A DNA stretch of 64,000 nt from Dryococelus australis (Eukaryota; Arthropoda; Insecta; Phasmatodea; Phasmatidae). Location: positions 140,266,457 to 140,330,456 of the forward strand of contig CM056994.1 in assembly GCA_029891345.1 (NCBI GenBank), in the 5' to 3' direction. Position numbers and translations under genes: made by a program. How positions within the stretch are numbered: position 1 is the first letter of the stretch; each line of letters opens with the position of its first letter. Of the stretch, positions 60,746 to 64,000 are shown piece by piece. The notes under the pieces are model-generated. The model had not been told where the DNA came from. It did no database searches and saw nothing but the letters and a program-made list of their open reading frames with translations.

Positions 60746-63420
60746 ATGTGTTTATATATACATATTTTTTATAAATCAGTAGTTCTTGGTGCAACTCAAT
60801 AATCTAACTAAAATTCAAGCTAAATTGAAGCAAACTTCTAATTGTGTGTCAAAACTTTCGAAGCACAACTCAAAATCAATCATATTTATGGGAAAAATCA
60901 AAATCAATTTTCAATTTGTGTTCACTCCTTGTGTGTGGTTCATTAAAGACTCATTTTCAAGCTGAACCATCATATTTTTGATGAAATTCCAAGAATGTTC
61001 TTCATTTTCTTGTGATATTATTTTTTAATAATAGATTTGGCTTTCAAATTTAAAGTAAATATTTACCTTTTGACCTAAATTTAGCCTCATTCAAACTGAA
61101 AATGGACCACTGATCAAAGAGTAAACAAAGACGTTTAAAAAAAATGCACTTAATTCAGAATGCAGATATGTGTCAAATTATTTTTGATTTTTGGGGTGAG
61201 ATTGACAAGATAAACTATGTTTGAAGAAGAGGTTGAAAAATTGTTGCTTGAAAGAGAGAATTTGCTAGAATTTTTTTTAAATTATTGTGCTGTGCCGAGA
61301 TCTGAAATAGTCCTGTACTTTATATGAACAAATTACATTTTGCTCTTTTTGGATTATGAAAATTGTTAATTTGACAAATATTTCTAAGAGAAAATCTTAG
61401 TTTCTACTACAAGTAATATTAGAGACAAAGTTGTGCTGCGTTCCTGAACTACCTACCTACTCTCTACTGACGTTTTCTGATTGAAATTCTGTTCGTGGCT
61501 TGAATATTTATATTTTCACCAACGAACTGACGTTAATGTCAGTAAATAATGGGCCAAATTTTTACCAACCTCAAATGCTATGGTGTAATTCACGTTTAAT
61601 TTTTCTAGCATAGTTGGACTATATGACCTGCTGTTGCATGTATTGTACGAGGCTCTGAAAGTGCCTGACTTTGGCCAATTTACCCCCAAGAAGCATTTAA
61701 TTTTGATCACCAATTTTTAATAGGATTCATGTCTGGTGATAGATTCTCTGCTAAGCTCACAAAATGATTTCTGGCAGGCCGCGTTTCAAGTTTGGGAGGA
61801 ACTTGCAATGACAACGGGCTTATATCGATGTCTGGTGATGCCCTTCCTCGACAACTGAAATGCATTCTCGGGGCTAGTGGTAATTGGAACAATGACAAAA
61901 AACTTCAAGATGGGAAGTTATCAATTCCAGTATAACATGTAATTCAGAACAATGAACATAGTAGTTATTTACCAACATAATTACATTGGGACTCGTATAG
62001 CATTTAGTGTCAATTATGAATTATTATATTAATCACATTATTACTTTTTATCCAACTATGGAAACCCAAGATACGGTTGCTTTGAAGTTATATATATAAT
62101 CTTATAATATATATTTTGTTCTAACTGAATACAATATGTTTTGTTGATCTGAAGCAAGGAGACACAGGACAGCTGCCATCTTGGAATATTCCTTTTACCC
62201 TCAAAATTTCCTTTTCTCTCAGAATTTCCCTTTCCCTTAGAAATTGACTATTAATCCTGTAATTTTTTTTCTCAAATGTTCCACTTTTTCCCCCCATATA
62301 AATCACAGATTCGCCCATTTGCAAAGAAACTAGCCTCAAGGCACTTTTCGATACATTGAAAGGATTTCTGAAGTTAGATTTTTACATGTAAGGCCTTCAC
62401 CCCCACACCCGACCACTAATTATGCTCACCTCCTTTATCAGCCAACTTCCAAACACCACAAATATCATTAAAAATGAAAGAAAAATAACTGGAGAAATAT
62501 GAATAGTTGAGAAACCTGTAATATAAACCTCCCATTCCCCCCTCCCCCACCGTAACTATATATCCCATCTATCACCAAAATCCACCTTCGAATAATTAAA
62601 AAATCACAAATAAAGTGTGTCATGTCTAGATTAGGGAATGGTAACCACTTCACGGTGATACTACCATAGCCATAACCCCCACCATCATCGAACCCCTCAT
62701 CAAAAACCTTACTGACTACCACGAATCTTAAAAAAAAAAAAAAAAAAAAACAAGAAATTAAAAATAAAATAAAAATTCAAGAGTCGTCGAAAAAATTACA
62801 TTTATGTCTCTGACAACTATGTTGGTTGTTGTTGACCTTGACATATGAAAAATACGAAAAATTAAATAAGGCTTTAAAATCCAAAAAAAAAAAAAAAATT
62901 TAAATACAACGAGGAAAACAATTACACACCTGATGTGCAAAAATATTTGGACGTGTTTTGCCCTTAGGGGTTCATTATCATAAATATGGCAGAGCACAGA
63001 CACTTCCTGGTACAAAGATGAATATGTGACCAACCCTCCCCAGGTTTATCAGTTGTTTAGTTAGCATGCCTCTAACAATACAAGCCAACAATAACAGCTT
63101 AATACATGAACTGGCCATGTCAATCAAGAACACCTCCAAATCTGACAAACCATCCATTACACATAGACATTCCAGCTATGCAGTCTAACGACCATCAAAA
63201 TCAGCCCACCATAGCAACTGCTAACGCCATACTTTCAAACGACTGACTCATGCCGACTGACTCCTCATCCACAATAATAATCAATCTCCCTTTTCAGTAC
63301 TTCTCATTCCTTCTCCCGTACAATCCTCAGCAATACTTCCCATTCTTCTTCCGCAGTACTCATTGTTCCTTCACAATCCTCCTTCATAATACATAGTAAA
63401 TCACCACGATTCTCGCCAAT
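60746..63420. other. No gene seen
   Basis: AT-rich anonymous DNA. Poly-A tracts lie at 62729-62750 and 62883-62899. A CTCA-rich, C-rich stretch runs from 62390 to 62720. The minus ORF at 61707-61898 contains SPDMNPI, reminiscent of Tc1 transposases, but nothing around it supports this. Confidence 0.5.
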
Positions 63421-63424
63421 CAGC

Positions 63425-63840
63425 ACCACACACACCACAATCAGCACCACATGCACAGCCATCAGCATGTATGCACCACAATCAGAATAACATATACTGC
63501 AATTAGCACTGCACACACCTCAATTAGCACTGCACACACCACAATTAGCACTGCACACACCACAATTAGCACACCATACACTACAATCAGTACCACATGG
63601 ACCACAATCAGCACAGCATGCATTGCAATCAGCACTGCATGCACCACAATAAGCACTGCATGCATTGCAATTAGCACCACAATCAGCACTGCATGCACCA
63701 CATTAAGCACAGAACATGCTTCAATCAGCACCACATGCACTGCAATCAGCATCGCAAACATTGAAATAATCATCGAATGGGCCAAAATCACCACAGTACA
63801 TACCACAGTCGGCAGTGCACACACCACAATAGCTCCACAG
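63425..63840 (+). repeat. 21-bp minisatellite, open on both strands
   Basis: About 19 units of the type ATTAGCACTGCACACACCACA, with CATG variants in the middle. Because 21 is a multiple of 3, the array is open for 172 codons on + (heptads like TISTAHT) and 143 on - (heptads like VVCAVLI). A different short repeat (CAATCCTC words) follows from 63840 to the window end. More likely a satellite than a gene. Confidence 0.85.
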
Positions 63841-64000
63841 TCCTCACCAACAATACTCAACAATCCTCCACAATCCTCACCTCCAATACACAATAATCCT
63901 CCACAATCCTCAACAATCCTCCACAGTCCTCACCAACCCTCAGCAATCCTTCTCTGCAATCCTCAGTAATCATCCTCTGCAATCTTCGAAAATCCTCTTC
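63841..64000 (+). repeat. CAATCCTC short tandem repeat
   Basis: Irregular copies of CAATCCTC(A/C)ACAAT run to the end of the window and beyond. Confidence 0.8.

Noticed and set aside
61700-61900. SPDMNPI word on the minus strand, like the Tc1 transposase SPDLNPIENLW
   Set aside because: No other transposase motif, no inverted repeats and no matching sequence upstream or downstream in any frame.
1-64000. CRISPR arrays, bacterial operons, rRNA genes
   Set aside because: No regular direct repeats with unique spacers, no Shine-Dalgarno-linked gene clusters and no rRNA-like conserved stretches.

Overview
The window is AT-rich eukaryotic intergenic DNA with no recognisable intact host gene. It is dominated by old mobile elements. 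Microsatellites, tRNA-headed SINE-like repeats, palindromic MITE-like units and decayed Polinton/Maverick (adintovirus-like) genes point to an animal, most likely an arthropod with a large, repeat-rich genome. The species cannot be told from the sequence.

Layout. (1) 1-7665: a fold-back element, FB-1, with two inverted arms of about 2.4 kb around a spacer that holds a C2HC zinc-finger gene and a tRNA-Leu-like relic. The left arm runs off the window. (2) 7666-16289: mostly anonymous DNA with TA/TG microsatellites, SINE-like heads, ATGGCGG-type and TGACCTTGA-type repeat clusters, and degenerate 300-bp tandem units. (3) 16290-41987: a second, larger inverted-repeat structure, FB-2. Its arms (16290-19875 and 38450-41987, about 3.5 kb each) carry two divergent small ORFs and a two-finger C2HC gene. 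Between the arms lies a broken Polinton copy, A (21487-35225). (4) 41988-45507: repeat clusters and one clean 218-bp palindrome. (5) 45508-59590: a second Polinton copy, B. (6) 59591-64000: a SINE-like copy, anonymous DNA and a 21-bp minisatellite.

The two Polinton copies share a gene set: protein-primed family-B DNA polymerase, retroviral-type integrase, packaging ATPase, adenain-like protease, double-jelly-roll major capsid protein, a candidate penton or minor capsid protein, a fibre-like protein, a protein with a parvovirus-type phospholipase A2 domain, BRO-N proteins and small conserved proteins. In family terms these cover replication, integration, genome packaging, capsid maturation, virion structure and membrane breach. 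All are interrupted by stops and frameshifts, so both copies are fossils. Copy A also has a matrix-metalloproteinase plus hemopexin-like gene. Copy B has a tandem zinc-module gene before its polymerase and several tandem BRO-N starts. The block MCP...integrase-BRO is inverted between the copies relative to polymerase-penton-ATPase, and both copies carry a related SINE-like sequence just after the ATPase.

The most unusual points are the Polinton lying between long arms that encode zinc fingers, the same C2HC finger type in both fold-back elements, the metalloproteinase in copy A, and stable hairpins at or between Polinton gene ends. All coordinates of decayed genes are approximate, because they come from frame-by-frame reading by eye.
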